Positions 25,933-34,089 of a DNA stretch of 64,000 bases are shown here, in pieces (within the stretch, counting starts at the first letter, position 1; each line of letters opens with the position of its first letter). The translations under genes were made by a program, and so were the position numbers. Source of the DNA: Lentzea nigeriaca (GTDB taxonomy: Bacteria; Actinomycetota; Actinomycetes; Mycobacteriales; Pseudonocardiaceae); NCBI RefSeq assembly GCF_016907955.1, contig NZ_JAFBCX010000008.1:1-64000 (forward strand). The letters are read 5' to 3'. Below the pieces are notes generated by a model. It had not been told where the DNA came from. It searched no databases and saw nothing but the letters and a program-made list of their open reading frames with translations.

Positions 25933-26934
25933 CTACACGCCCGGCCGGACGGCCAGCGGCATCAACTCGTGATAATCCCAGTTGATCTTGCTGATCTTCA
26001 CCACATCACCCGTCTGTGGCGCGTGGATGTACTCGTCGTTGCCGAGGTACATGGCCACGTGGTGCACAGTTCGCGGGTTCGACGTGTCGGTCGCCCAGAA
26101 GATCAGGTCGCCTGGCTGGGCGTCGCGCACCGGGAGGTGGGCGCCGCCCTGTTCGTACTGGTCGTTCGCCACGCGTGGGATCTTCACGCCCGCCGCGGCG
26201 AACGCCTTCACCAGAATGCCGGAGCAGTCCCACGCGTCCGGGCCGTTGCCGCCCCACAGGTACGGCTCGCCCAGCTGCTCCCTGGTGAACTGGATCGCCA
26301 CGCCCGCCGCGTTCGACGCCAGCAGGAACTGGCCCGCGCCCGCGCCGCAGCCGGCCGGGTCGGTGATCTGGCCCAGCTCGCCGAGCAGGAACGCCGCCAT
26401 GGACTCCCAGTTGTGGTACCGGTCTGGGAACGCCGACCGCTCCACCGCCTGCGCCGAGTCACCGGGACGCTTGTTCTCCCAGTCCGGCACCTTCAGCAGC
26501 ACGTCGTAGAACTTGTTGATCGCGTACGTCGGGTCGGTCACCTCGGCGGGTGAGCCCCAGCCCATCGACGGACGCATCTGGAAGATGCCGAGCGAGTCGC
26601 GGTCGCCGTAGTCCAGCGGGCGCAGACCCGACTCGGTCATGCCCGCCTGGATCGCGACCTGCCACGCCAGCGGCGGCAGCTTGCGCTCCTGGCCGATGGA
26701 GATGATGCGCGCGACGATGTTGCGCTGCTCGTCGTTGAGGCGCGACGCGTCCTTCCGGCCCTTGTCGCCACCGCCCGCGTCCCACGGGCCGATGGCCGCG
26801 TTGCAACTCATCAGCTTGAACCCGCCGTTGGCCGCCGGGTTCGTGGAGTTGCTGATGACCTGGGTCACGCCGGACGTCGTCACCGCGATCACGATGACCG
26901 CGACGAGAGCCCCGACCAGCAACATGAGGCGCAT
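25933..26934 (-). CDS. Cell-wall hydrolase: lysozyme-like plus NlpC/P60 domains
   Basis: A 333-residue membrane-anchored peptidoglycan hydrolase. One N-terminal helix (2-24) is followed by a goose-lysozyme/transglycosylase-like domain (about 60-190, with ESGLRPLDYGDRDSLGIFQM) and an NlpC/P60 peptidase (about 205-333) with Cys in WDCSGILVKAF and His in HHVAMYLG. In type IV secretion systems of Gram-positive bacteria such an enzyme (VirB1/TcpG/Orf14 type) opens the wall for the channel. It starts three bases after the stop of the preceding operon gene. This role is inferred from context. Confidence 0.85.
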   Translation of the reverse strand: MRLMLLVGALVAVIVIAVTTSGVTQVISNSTNPAANGGFKLMSCNAAIGPWDAGGGDKGRKDASRLNDEQRNIVARIISIGQERKLPPLAWQVAIQAGMTESGLRPLDYGDRDSLGIFQMRPSMGWGSPAEVTDPTYAINKFYDVLLKVPDWENKRPGDSAQAVERSAFPDRYHNWESMAAFLLGELGQITDPAGCGAGAGQFLLASNAAGVAIQFTREQLGEPYLWGGNGPDAWDCSGILVKAFAAAGVKIPRVANDQYEQGGAHLPVRDAQPGDLIFWATDTSNPRTVHHVAMYLGNDEYIHAPQTGDVVKISKINWDYHELMPLAVRPGV

Positions 26935-26937
26935 GGG

Positions 26938-27531
26938 TCAGTCCGCCTTCGTGTAGCTGTTCACACGCCATTCGTTGCTCGGCGTCTTGACCAGCGTGAT
27001 GACGACCTTGCCCACGTTCGTGCCCACCTCGAAGTCAGCCGACGACGTGTAGGACTTCTTCGGCGTGACCTTCTGAGTGATCTTGTTCGGCACGTTCCTG
27101 GGATCGATCGTCGCCATCTGCGCGAGGAACTCCTCCGTCGTGTACGGACGGAGCTGCGCGAGCCACTTGTTGACGTCGTTGTCCGGCGGCGGCTTGATCC
27201 AGTTCTCCGCCCACAGCTCGGCGATCAGCTGGGCATCGGCCTGGGGCGGCGCGGCGGACGCGGAGATCGACGGCTGCGGCTGCTTGGTCGGCAGCGAGAC
27301 ACCGCTGGAGGGCAGCTGGCCCACCTGGGTCCCCTGCGGCGACGTCGACTGGCCGACGACCGGCGGCGTGACCGGCTTGCGGTCGAGGACCCTCGGAATG
27401 ATCACACCGAGCGCGATGACCACCACCACGAAGATGATGATCGACGCGGCCAGGTGACGCGGGGAACGCAGCGGCCAGCCCCAGAGCCTGCGATACACCG
27501 CGGCACGGCCGCGGTTGGTTCGGATCGGCAC
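26938..27531 (-). CDS. Single-pass membrane protein, VirB8/TcpC-like
   Basis: A 197-residue protein with a basic cytoplasmic start, one membrane helix (about 28-50), a Pro/Ser-rich linker (about 55-95) and an external alpha/beta domain (about 97-197). The external part WLAQLRPYTTEEFLAQM...NEWRVNSYTKAD resembles the NTF2-like domain found in VirB8 and TcpC/ConC assembly proteins. GTG 27531 is chosen. It lies between the polytopic membrane protein and the wall hydrolase, as expected for a channel-assembly protein. Assignment is by architecture, not strong sequence match. Confidence 0.65.
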   Translation of the reverse strand: MPIRTNRGRAAVYRRLWGWPLRSPRHLAASIIIFVVVVIALGVIIPRVLDRKPVTPPVVGQSTSPQGTQVGQLPSSGVSLPTKQPQPSISASAAPPQADAQLIAELWAENWIKPPPDNDVNKWLAQLRPYTTEEFLAQMATIDPRNVPNKITQKVTPKKSYTSSADFEVGTNVGKVVITLVKTPSNEWRVNSYTKAD

Positions 27532-27543
27532 CTACGCCCCCCT

Positions 27544-29403
27544 TCAGTTGTCCCTGACTTCGAAACCGCGCGACGGTCGGTAGATCACGTGCACCTGACG
27601 CCCTGCCACCACTTCTGTCTCGGCCCTGCGGGGTTCCTGTGCCGGGCCGGAGTAGCCGTTCGACCTCGACGGCACGAGCACCGCGTCGTCGACCCGGTCC
27701 CACTGCCGGTCGGTGACCGGCGGGCTGTCCACCACGCGTGACCGGCCGACCGGCAACGCCGCCGGGCCCGATCCCGCGGGCAGGGCGCCGGCGCGCACGC
27801 CGTAGCCGTCGCCGCCGCTCATGATCTGACCGGGCTGGGCGTCGCGGTCGAGCCGTTGCGCCGTCGCCATGACCGGGCTGGAGGCCTCCGGGCGGACGCG
27901 TCCGCGACCGCGCTGCGGCACCTCGTCGCCGTCGGCGTCGCTCTCGCGCACGGACTCCCAGAACTCGTCCTGCGGCGTCGGACCCGTGGGCTTCTTGCGG
28001 CCCAGCATCTTCGACCAGACGCCACCGCTCATCGGCAGGACGTTGCCGGCGGAGCCGACCGACATCTCGACCATCTGCCACATGCGGCGCAACGGTTTGC
28101 CGATGACGAAGCACACCAGCGTCAGCATCAGGCCGAGCAGCGTGCGGGTCAGCAACGAGAGCCCGGTCGCGTTGAAGATCGCCTGCAGCAGCAACGCGTG
28201 CACGCCCGCGAGCACCGCGAGCACCAGCACGTTGAACACCGTCACGGCAGCCGCACGGCCGACCTTGCGCAGCAGGTCGTGGTGGATCAGCGCGACGAGA
28301 CCGATGAGCGGCCCGGCCAAGGTCAGAATGCGCAGCAGCAGCTGGGCCAGCAGCACGGCGGCCTTCGCGAACAGCTGGAACAGCGAGAAGGCGATGGCCT
28401 GCAGCAGCGCCAGGAACCCGGCGCCGGTGCGGCTGCCGTCGGTGCCGTCGAAGTAGCCCTTCGCGGTGCCGAGCTGGCCTTCGAGGGCTTTCCACTCGGC
28501 CTTCTTGGCGCTCAGCGCGGCCTGGTCGGCGTCCTTGTGCTCGGCGATCTCGGCGGTGGTCCACGCCTGGGCCTTGAGGATGCGCGGGCCGAACTCGGTG
28601 GCCTGCGGTGCCTCCGGCGTGCCGAACGCGCCGCGCAGCCAGCTCTGGTAGACGACCGCGTCGTGCAGCTTCGTCGGCAGGACGTGCAGTGTGCCTTGCT
28701 CTTCCGGTGCCTCGATGAAGCCCGCCTGGATCTCGGAAGTCTTCGAGACCAGCGTGTTGTCGAGGAGGTTGTAGAACTGCGGCAAGGCCAATGTGGACGT
28801 TGCCAGCCACATGGCCGCCAACGCCCAGAGCCCGCGTTTGGAGATCGCGGCGAAGTCGCCCGTCCAGATCTGCCGGAACATCAGGATCGCGAGGATCAAC
28901 GCCACCAGGCCGAACCAGCGCAGGTAGACGTTGTCGTAGACCTTCTGCACGCCGTTCTTCACGGCGTCGTCCAGCGGGACCAGCAGACCGCGGCCCATCA
29001 CCGTGTAGTGCAACGCGTTCGTGGCACCGACGATGTTCTTGCCGACGCTGAAGAGCTCGTTGCCCGCCCACGTGTCGATCGTGGCGTTGGCGTTCGGGAT
29101 GGTGCAGCTGGACTGGTAGTAGTGCCAGACCATGCCCGCGTAGCCGTAGTCGAGGTACGGCGAGCCGGGCAGGCCGTTGCCGACGGGCGGGTCGAGCGCG
29201 CCGACCATGCCCGCGCCGGGGCGCTCGGGGTTGGGCGGGTCGCCACAGGCCTGTGCGTGTGCCGGGGCACCGATCACGACCTGCAGCGCCAGGATCACGG
29301 CCACCGCGATGACCGAACGGGATTTCGCTGACGTACGCAGCGCGAACCGCCGCCTCGCCCAGAGCAAGGCGGCGATCGCGAGAACGATCGTCAGCGCCGT
29401 CAT
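27544..29403 (-). CDS. Polytopic membrane protein, VirB6/TrbL-like
   Basis: A 619-residue protein with a signal-like first helix, an external Cys-containing segment (ACGDPPNPERPGAG), and clusters of hydrophobic helices at about 130-200 and 300-430, then a long hydrophilic cytoplasmic tail (about 450-619) rich in Arg, Asp and Pro. Polytopic proteins of this plan form the inner-membrane pore of type IV secretion systems. ATG 29403 overlaps the VirB4-like stop by ATGA. There is no sharp motif, so the family call rests on size, topology and neighbours. Confidence 0.7.
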   Translation of the reverse strand: MTALTIVLAIAALLWARRRFALRTSAKSRSVIAVAVILALQVVIGAPAHAQACGDPPNPERPGAGMVGALDPPVGNGLPGSPYLDYGYAGMVWHYYQSSCTIPNANATIDTWAGNELFSVGKNIVGATNALHYTVMGRGLLVPLDDAVKNGVQKVYDNVYLRWFGLVALILAILMFRQIWTGDFAAISKRGLWALAAMWLATSTLALPQFYNLLDNTLVSKTSEIQAGFIEAPEEQGTLHVLPTKLHDAVVYQSWLRGAFGTPEAPQATEFGPRILKAQAWTTAEIAEHKDADQAALSAKKAEWKALEGQLGTAKGYFDGTDGSRTGAGFLALLQAIAFSLFQLFAKAAVLLAQLLLRILTLAGPLIGLVALIHHDLLRKVGRAAAVTVFNVLVLAVLAGVHALLLQAIFNATGLSLLTRTLLGLMLTLVCFVIGKPLRRMWQMVEMSVGSAGNVLPMSGGVWSKMLGRKKPTGPTPQDEFWESVRESDADGDEVPQRGRGRVRPEASSPVMATAQRLDRDAQPGQIMSGGDGYGVRAGALPAGSGPAALPVGRSRVVDSPPVTDRQWDRVDDAVLVPSRSNGYSGPAQEPRRAETEVVAGRQVHVIYRPSRGFEVRDN

Positions 29404-32270
29404 GCGGCGCCGTCCCGGTGGCGGTTGGAGCCGTCACCGTGACTGACAAGATCATTTTGGCTCAGGTGAGCCTCGTCCTCCGTCAGTCCGAGCTCCATGT
29501 CCGCCGCCAGTTCGTCGTCGATCTCGTCGGGCACGTAGGCGGGTGGCTGAGGGGCCGCGTGGTCGTCGGTCGGCACGAGCTCGCCCGAACCGTTGTCGCG
29601 CTTGGCATCGGGCGTCGTGTCGAGCGCGTTGCGCAGGTGCTCGAGGTGCGGACCGCTGAAGTCGATGCGGATCCGCTCGACGCCACCGGCACCGTCGCCG
29701 AAGATGAACTGACGCGGCGCGCGGTCGCGTTCGGTCGCGGTGCGCTCGCCTCCGGGACGACGGCCGAGCGACGCGACGACCTGCTCGTACCCGGCGCCGA
29801 CCGGAACCTTGAGCAGCCGCAACGCGTCCGCCTGCGCCTGGTCGTCGTCGAGCCGGCCGACGAAGACCGAGTCGAGCAGTGCGACGAAGCCCTGGATCCT
29901 CAGGAAGTCGGCGGGGATCTGCGACGACAGCAGCACGCGGACGTTCCACTTTCGCGAGTCACGCGCGAAGCGGTTCATCAGCACGCGACCGGTCGGGACC
30001 TCGGAGAGGAAGAACGCCTCGTCGATCCAGACGCCCTTGCGGAGGTCCTTCGGCCGGTCGTAGATCGAGCGCTGGGTGAGCCAGGCGGCGAGGTTCAGCA
30101 TCTCGACGCCGAGGGCCTCCGCGTCCGTCCAGTGCTCGCGGCCGACACCGTCCTTCGGCAGGTTCAGGCCGGCCATCGTGAGCACGGTCAGCCGGTCGTC
30201 GCGTGCCTCGTTGTACGGGTCGGCGTCCGCCTCGGGGATCAGCAACGACATGCGTTCGCGCATCTCGTCGAGGAAGTCCGCGACGACGACGGCGTGCTCG
30301 TGGTGCTCGGACGCGTCGCGGCGCAGCGCCTCGAAGACGAGACCGGGGTGGGCGTCGAAGCGGCCACCGACCGTGCGGACGGCACGCAGCAGCACGATGC
30401 GCGTCTGCGGCAGGCGCGCGACCTCGAACGGCAGCAGGCCCGTGAGCACGTCCAGCACCAGACGACGACGAGTTGCCGCCGCCAATGCCTTCTCGCGACG
30501 CCATGCGCGTTCCGGGTCGTCCTCGTCGAGGAAGTGCTCGATCATCGGCTCGGCGACCACCCGGTACGGGTTGAGGATGCCGGGCTGGGCGTTGAGCAGG
30601 TTGATCGGCCGCGCGTACGGGCGCAGCTCCGGCAGGTCGCACAGCGCCGCCAGCGGGCCGGACGGGTCGAGCAACGTCCAGTGCGCGCCGGCCCGCAGCG
30701 TCTTGTAGACGATGCCGCCGCCGAGGAACGACTTACCTGCACCCAGACCCGCGACCATCGCCGTCAGACCCGAGGCGTCACGCAGCTCCTGCGCCATCCA
30801 CGGGTCCCACGCGACCGGGCGGCGGGTGGCCGTGACCGTCTCACCCAGGAGGATGCCGCGGCGGTCGCCGACCTCGGCCGTCGCCGTGGGAACCGCCGAG
30901 GCGGCCCACAACACCGAGCCGCGGCGCAGGTAAGCGCCGTTGGACAGCGGTTCGCCGGGGATGAACTCGCGGGCGATCGCGTACTGCGCCTCGGGGTGCT
31001 CGATCGCGATCTTCGGCTTGTACAGCTCCAGCAACGACTGGGCGAGCCGCAGCGCCTCGCGCTCGGTCGGGCCACTGACCGCGAGCCGCCACCAGCTGCG
31101 CACCCTGGTGCCCAGCGCGGTGAAGCCCGACGTCATCTCGTCGTCGATCTCCAGCACGCGACCGGCCTGGCGGGCCAGCGACTGCGGGGGCTCCAGCTCG
31201 TGCTCGTCGGTGTAGTGGCGGACCTGCGAGCGCACCTTGCTCATCTGCCGCGACAGCTCACCCGAGACCTCTTCGGGCTTGCGCACGTAGATGCGGGCGG
31301 ACCACTCGACACTCGCCGGGAGCCGGTCGGCGCGCTGCACCCACGGGTCGTCGACCTCGGGGATCTGCAGACCGTGCATCAGCCCGACGGTGAGCACGGC
31401 GACGTGCCGCTTGATGCCCGCGTTCGAGCCGGTGCGGCCCCTCACGGTCACCGTCGGCGAGTACGGCTCCTGGTGGAAGTCCGCGGCGTCGGTGAAGGAC
31501 GCGAGGTCCTCCGGTTCCCACGCGGCACCCGGCACGGCGGGCAGGTTGCGCGGCGCGGGCAGCCCCAGCGAGCACGACCGGTGCATCAGCCAGGACATCT
31601 CCTCGGCCGTCGCGGGACGGCCTTCGAGACCCGCCGAGCCGATGACCTGGTCGAGGTGCTCGACCTCGGAGTCGAGCGCGACGAGTTCGGCGTCGACGGC
31701 GTCCGGGAAGACCCTGCGCAGCACGGGGGCGGCGCGTTCGACGGCGCGGTCCATCATGTTGCGGGTCTGCACCTGGACGCCCAGGTAGACCTCTTTCTCC
31801 GCCATCGAGCGGCCCATGAGCTGCTGCTGCTCGCCGACCATGTAGTCGTCGAACGACAGCGTGCCGGGCGTGTCCGGCAGGCGCTTCACGGCGTTGTGCA
31901 CGTGCGCCTCTGCCCACATGCGGATCGGGTACGGCCGCGTGGTGACCCGCAGGTGCATCCAGCGGCCCTGCAGCTCGGCGTACTGGCCCGCGATCGCGGC
32001 GATCAGGTCCTGGCGCTGCGAGTCGCTGCGGAACGACCAGCGCTGCGGCGCGAGCCGGTACCAGGCGTAGACCTCCTGACCGGTGCGCAACAGGTGGCCG
32101 TCGATGCTGCGGGCGGCGATCGACGGGGTGTAGCTCGGCACGGCCTGCTCGCCGGGCAGGCGACGGCCGCGCTTCGAATACACCTGCGCGCGCTCACGGG
32201 GGTCGGCCGCCGCGTGCTGGGCGATGTGCTGCGCTGCGCGACGGTCACGGTCTCGCCGGCGTCCGAACAC
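29400..32270 (-). CDS. VirB4/TraE-like type IV secretion ATPase
   Basis: A 956-residue cytoplasmic ATPase that would power assembly or transport in a type IV secretion machine. The N-terminal 450 residues match the VirB4 adaptor region. The motor domain has Walker A GLGAGKSFLG near residue 510, a Walker-B-like GVWIDEAFFLS, and the VRVLLSSQIPADFL motif after it. A charged acidic tail follows. GTG 32270 has a strong AAGGAGG ribosome site. The start overlaps the VirB3-like gene by 26 bases. Homologues sit in chromosomal clusters of many actinomycetes without conjugation genes. Confidence 0.85.
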   Translation of the reverse strand: MFGRRRDRDRRAAQHIAQHAAADPRERAQVYSKRGRRLPGEQAVPSYTPSIAARSIDGHLLRTGQEVYAWYRLAPQRWSFRSDSQRQDLIAAIAGQYAELQGRWMHLRVTTRPYPIRMWAEAHVHNAVKRLPDTPGTLSFDDYMVGEQQQLMGRSMAEKEVYLGVQVQTRNMMDRAVERAAPVLRRVFPDAVDAELVALDSEVEHLDQVIGSAGLEGRPATAEEMSWLMHRSCSLGLPAPRNLPAVPGAAWEPEDLASFTDAADFHQEPYSPTVTVRGRTGSNAGIKRHVAVLTVGLMHGLQIPEVDDPWVQRADRLPASVEWSARIYVRKPEEVSGELSRQMSKVRSQVRHYTDEHELEPPQSLARQAGRVLEIDDEMTSGFTALGTRVRSWWRLAVSGPTEREALRLAQSLLELYKPKIAIEHPEAQYAIAREFIPGEPLSNGAYLRRGSVLWAASAVPTATAEVGDRRGILLGETVTATRRPVAWDPWMAQELRDASGLTAMVAGLGAGKSFLGGGIVYKTLRAGAHWTLLDPSGPLAALCDLPELRPYARPINLLNAQPGILNPYRVVAEPMIEHFLDEDDPERAWRREKALAAATRRRLVLDVLTGLLPFEVARLPQTRIVLLRAVRTVGGRFDAHPGLVFEALRRDASEHHEHAVVVADFLDEMRERMSLLIPEADADPYNEARDDRLTVLTMAGLNLPKDGVGREHWTDAEALGVEMLNLAAWLTQRSIYDRPKDLRKGVWIDEAFFLSEVPTGRVLMNRFARDSRKWNVRVLLSSQIPADFLRIQGFVALLDSVFVGRLDDDQAQADALRLLKVPVGAGYEQVVASLGRRPGGERTATERDRAPRQFIFGDGAGGVERIRIDFSGPHLEHLRNALDTTPDAKRDNGSGELVPTDDHAAPQPPAYVPDEIDDELAADMELGLTEDEAHLSQNDLVSHGDGSNRHRDGAA

Positions 32271-32715
32271 CGCGAACCTCCTTCTTACGGCTGGCTGACG
32301 TCCGGCGGGGCTGGGCCTGCTGTCTCGCCCTTTGTTTCCTGCTCAACTTGGGACGAGGCCGCTGCGGACTGACCCGGATCCGGGCGGCGCTGGCCGCTCC
32401 GCCGGTGCTTGCCGTGCGCTCTCGAGGTGCGGTGAGCTCGCGGACCCACATCGACATGACGGCCGTGAGCGGCCGTTCATGGCTGATCCGCGCGGTGATG
32501 AAACGAGTAAGGAGGATCGTGGCCACGAGCGCCCAGGCCGTCGAGAAGAACCCGAACCCGACGCCCATCTGCCGCTCGATCGTGAGTACGACGAGGAAAA
32601 CGACGATCCCGACGCCCCACGCGACGTACCGCGCGCGCCAGGGAAAAGTCGCTTTGGGCGGGCCGAGCCAGACGGCGTCGACCCGGTAGACCTCGTCGTC
32701 AGTGCGGACCCGCAC
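32245..32715 (-). CDS. PrgI/VirB3-like membrane protein (SCO-type)
   Basis: A 156-residue protein with a short beta-rich start (VYRVDAVWLGPPKATFPWRA), two adjacent membrane helices (about 30-70) and a basic C-terminal tail (RPRPKLSRKQRARQQAQ). This is the plan of PrgI/VirB3 subunits, which are always encoded next to VirB4. The gene starts three bases after the pilin-like gene and overlaps the VirB4-like start, giving tight coupling. GTG/ATG usage near 32715 was not resolvable beyond this frame. Confidence 0.7.
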   Translation of the reverse strand: MRVRTDDEVYRVDAVWLGPPKATFPWRARYVAWGVGIVVFLVVLTIERQMGVGFGFFSTAWALVATILLTRFITARISHERPLTAVMSMWVRELTAPRERTASTGGAASAARIRVSPQRPRPKLSRKQRARQQAQPRRTSASRKKEVRGVRTPARP

Positions 32716-32718
32716 GTG

Positions 32719-32997
32719 TCAGCCTCCGACGAACAAGCCGGCGAGCCACTTGCCGATGTTCGACCCCGCGTCGGTCGTGACCGCGAGGCCGATGATGGCC
32801 AGCGCGACGATCACACCACCGAGGCGGCGCATGACACCCGCGTTGTCACCTTTGCCACCTCCCAGCCAGAGCAGGAGGAGCGCGACGGTGAGCAGGAGCA
32901 GCGGAACGATGTTGTCCAGGATCCAGCCGCGGACATTGCCTGTGCCCGGCACCGTCGGCTGCTGCTGAGCGAGTGTCACCAGGTCCATGGCGGTCAT
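32719..32997 (-). CDS. VirB2/TrbC-like small membrane protein
   Basis: A 92-residue protein with two membrane helices (about 28-45 and 58-78) separated by a short basic loop (GKGDNAGVMRRLGG) and a small C-terminal segment. It is the first gene of the eight-gene operon. Two-helix proteins in this position form the pilin or channel subunit (VirB2, TrbC, TcpD-like). ATG 32997 starts MTAMDLV. No cleavage site for a pre-pilin signal is obvious. Confidence 0.65.
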   Translation of the reverse strand: MTAMDLVTLAQQQPTVPGTGNVRGWILDNIVPLLLLTVALLLLWLGGGKGDNAGVMRRLGGVIVALAIIGLAVTTDAGSNIGKWLAGLFVGG

Positions 32998-33343
32998 TAA
33001 GTACTCCAGAGTGCGCTCGGGCTTGCGCTACGAGTAGAACACGAGTTCGTCACGTCGTGTGAAGCTGATGGAGCGGGCTGTAGATCATCTGGCCGTTCCC
33101 CCTGGGAGGAATTACGTCTAATCTGGCCGACACATCATCACCGAGGAGACGTCAGTGGGGAACACCCGGACCAAGATTCTCTCCGTCGCTGGCAATGTTC
33201 ACCCGACTGCGAACGCCCTGGTCACCCACAGTGCGTGCGTCCTAAACATGCGCACGTGTACATCCATGTGAATGCCCTGATCGGCCGGTTCGCGGCCCCT
33301 TGAGGAGCGCGGCCCGGAGCGACGACTCCGAGGAGATTCGCCC
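32998..33343. other. Intergenic control region between the T4SS-like operon and the RHH gene
   Basis: This 346-base gap must hold the promoter of the leftward secretion operon. The only candidate gene is a 38-codon plus-strand frame, GTG 33155 to TGA 33271 (start VGNTRTKILSVAGN), with GAGGAG six bases before the GTG. It resembles nothing I know and may be a leader peptide or chance. Confidence 0.4.
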
Positions 33344-33676
33344 ATGCTCGAACCTGACCTCGTGCCGGACGGAAGTGTGGACGGAATCACAGCCTCCCCT
33401 AGTGCTCCAGGCGTGGACGAGCCTACCGGGGAGGCCCCGCAATCCCGGCGCCGGGTCCAGCGGACGATCAACTTCGACCGGTCGGTGCTCGAGCGGGCGC
33501 GTGCGGCGGCCACCTATCTGGCGTCCTACGAGCCTCAGGCGGGGGTGCGGTCGCTGGCCGACATCGTGAATCCCGCGGTGCTGGCCTACGTCACCGAGTT
33601 GGAGGATCTCTACAACGCGGGTGAGCCGTTCCGCCCCGTGCTCCGCATGCCTTCAGGCCGCCCAGCCAAACGATGA
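33344..33676 (+). CDS. RHH-type DNA-binding protein, ParB/ParG C-terminal-like
   Basis: A 110-residue protein: a flexible acidic N-terminus (1-38), then RRVQRTINFDRSVLERARAA, which fits a ribbon-helix-helix strand and first helix, and ADIVNPAVLAYVTELEDLYN for the second helix. This pattern occurs in centromere-binding ParB/ParG-type proteins of plasmids. GAGGAG lies nine bases before ATG 33344. It is divergent from the secretion operon, so it could regulate it; no ParA partner is in view. Its stop lies inside a long hairpin. Confidence 0.6.
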   Translation: MLEPDLVPDGSVDGITASPSAPGVDEPTGEAPQSRRRVQRTINFDRSVLERARAAATYLASYEPQAGVRSLADIVNPAVLAYVTELEDLYNAGEPFRPVLRMPSGRPAKR

Positions 33677-33718
33677 AGGGAACCTCATCCACCTGACGTG
33701 GATGAGGTTCCCTTCATC
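33672..33718 (+). terminator. Long perfect hairpin at the end of the RHH gene
   Basis: Arms of 21 bases (33672-33692 and 33698-33718) are perfectly complementary around a five-base loop. The stop codon of the RHH gene (33674-33676) is inside the left arm. This is a strong bidirectional terminator candidate, and may be a member of a mobile hairpin family. Confidence 0.7.
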
Positions 33719-33861
33719 AGTAGTCTTCTCGAGTTTGTGAAATCTGTGTCACGCTCCGGCCGCGCGGGAACCACACCGGCACCGGAAGTCGCGGCCGAGG
33801 TTCAACCGGAACGCGGGCGCGGTCAACGCCGCGGCGGCCACGAGCGGAACCGCGAGCACCC

Positions 33862-34089
33862 GCCGGCGGGGACGTCGCGCTGCCGTGGCGGATGCACGGG
33901 ACGCAGCTGGTGTCGCCGTTCCACTTCCTGCCGCGCGTCCTGACCGGACAACAGCTCACCGCCGCGCCCCTGCTCGGGCTCGCGGCGGTGGCTGCACTGC
34001 TCACTTCAGTTGGCGTGGCACGACTTCGGGTGCGGGACCTCGGTCAGGAGGCACCGGAGATCCGCCAGAACCAGCCGGTCGAGCCGTAG
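33862..34089 (+). pseudogene. C-terminal remnant of an ABC-2 exporter permease
   Basis: One frame encodes AGGDVALPWRMHGTQLVSPF, then a hydrophobic helix (LLGLAAVAALLTSVGVARL) and a closing RVRDLGQ, which is how multidrug-type ABC-2 permeases of actinomycetes end. The rest of the permease and any ATPase are absent, and the frame overlaps the end of the convergent secreted-protein gene. I read it as a decayed fragment; chance similarity is possible given the short length. Confidence 0.35.

Noticed and set aside
29418..32372. Open plus-strand frame of nearly 1000 codons opposite the VirB4-like gene
   Set aside because: It is the mirror of a GC-rich coding strand: Arg/Gln/Val-rich, no domains, no ribosome site. 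The minus strand has clear ATPase motifs.
33199..33513. Minus-strand frame ending in a leader-peptide-like sequence (HVRMFRTHALWVTRAFAVG)
   Set aside because: It resembles leader peptides only loosely, overlaps the RHH gene and is 200 bases from the operon it would control.
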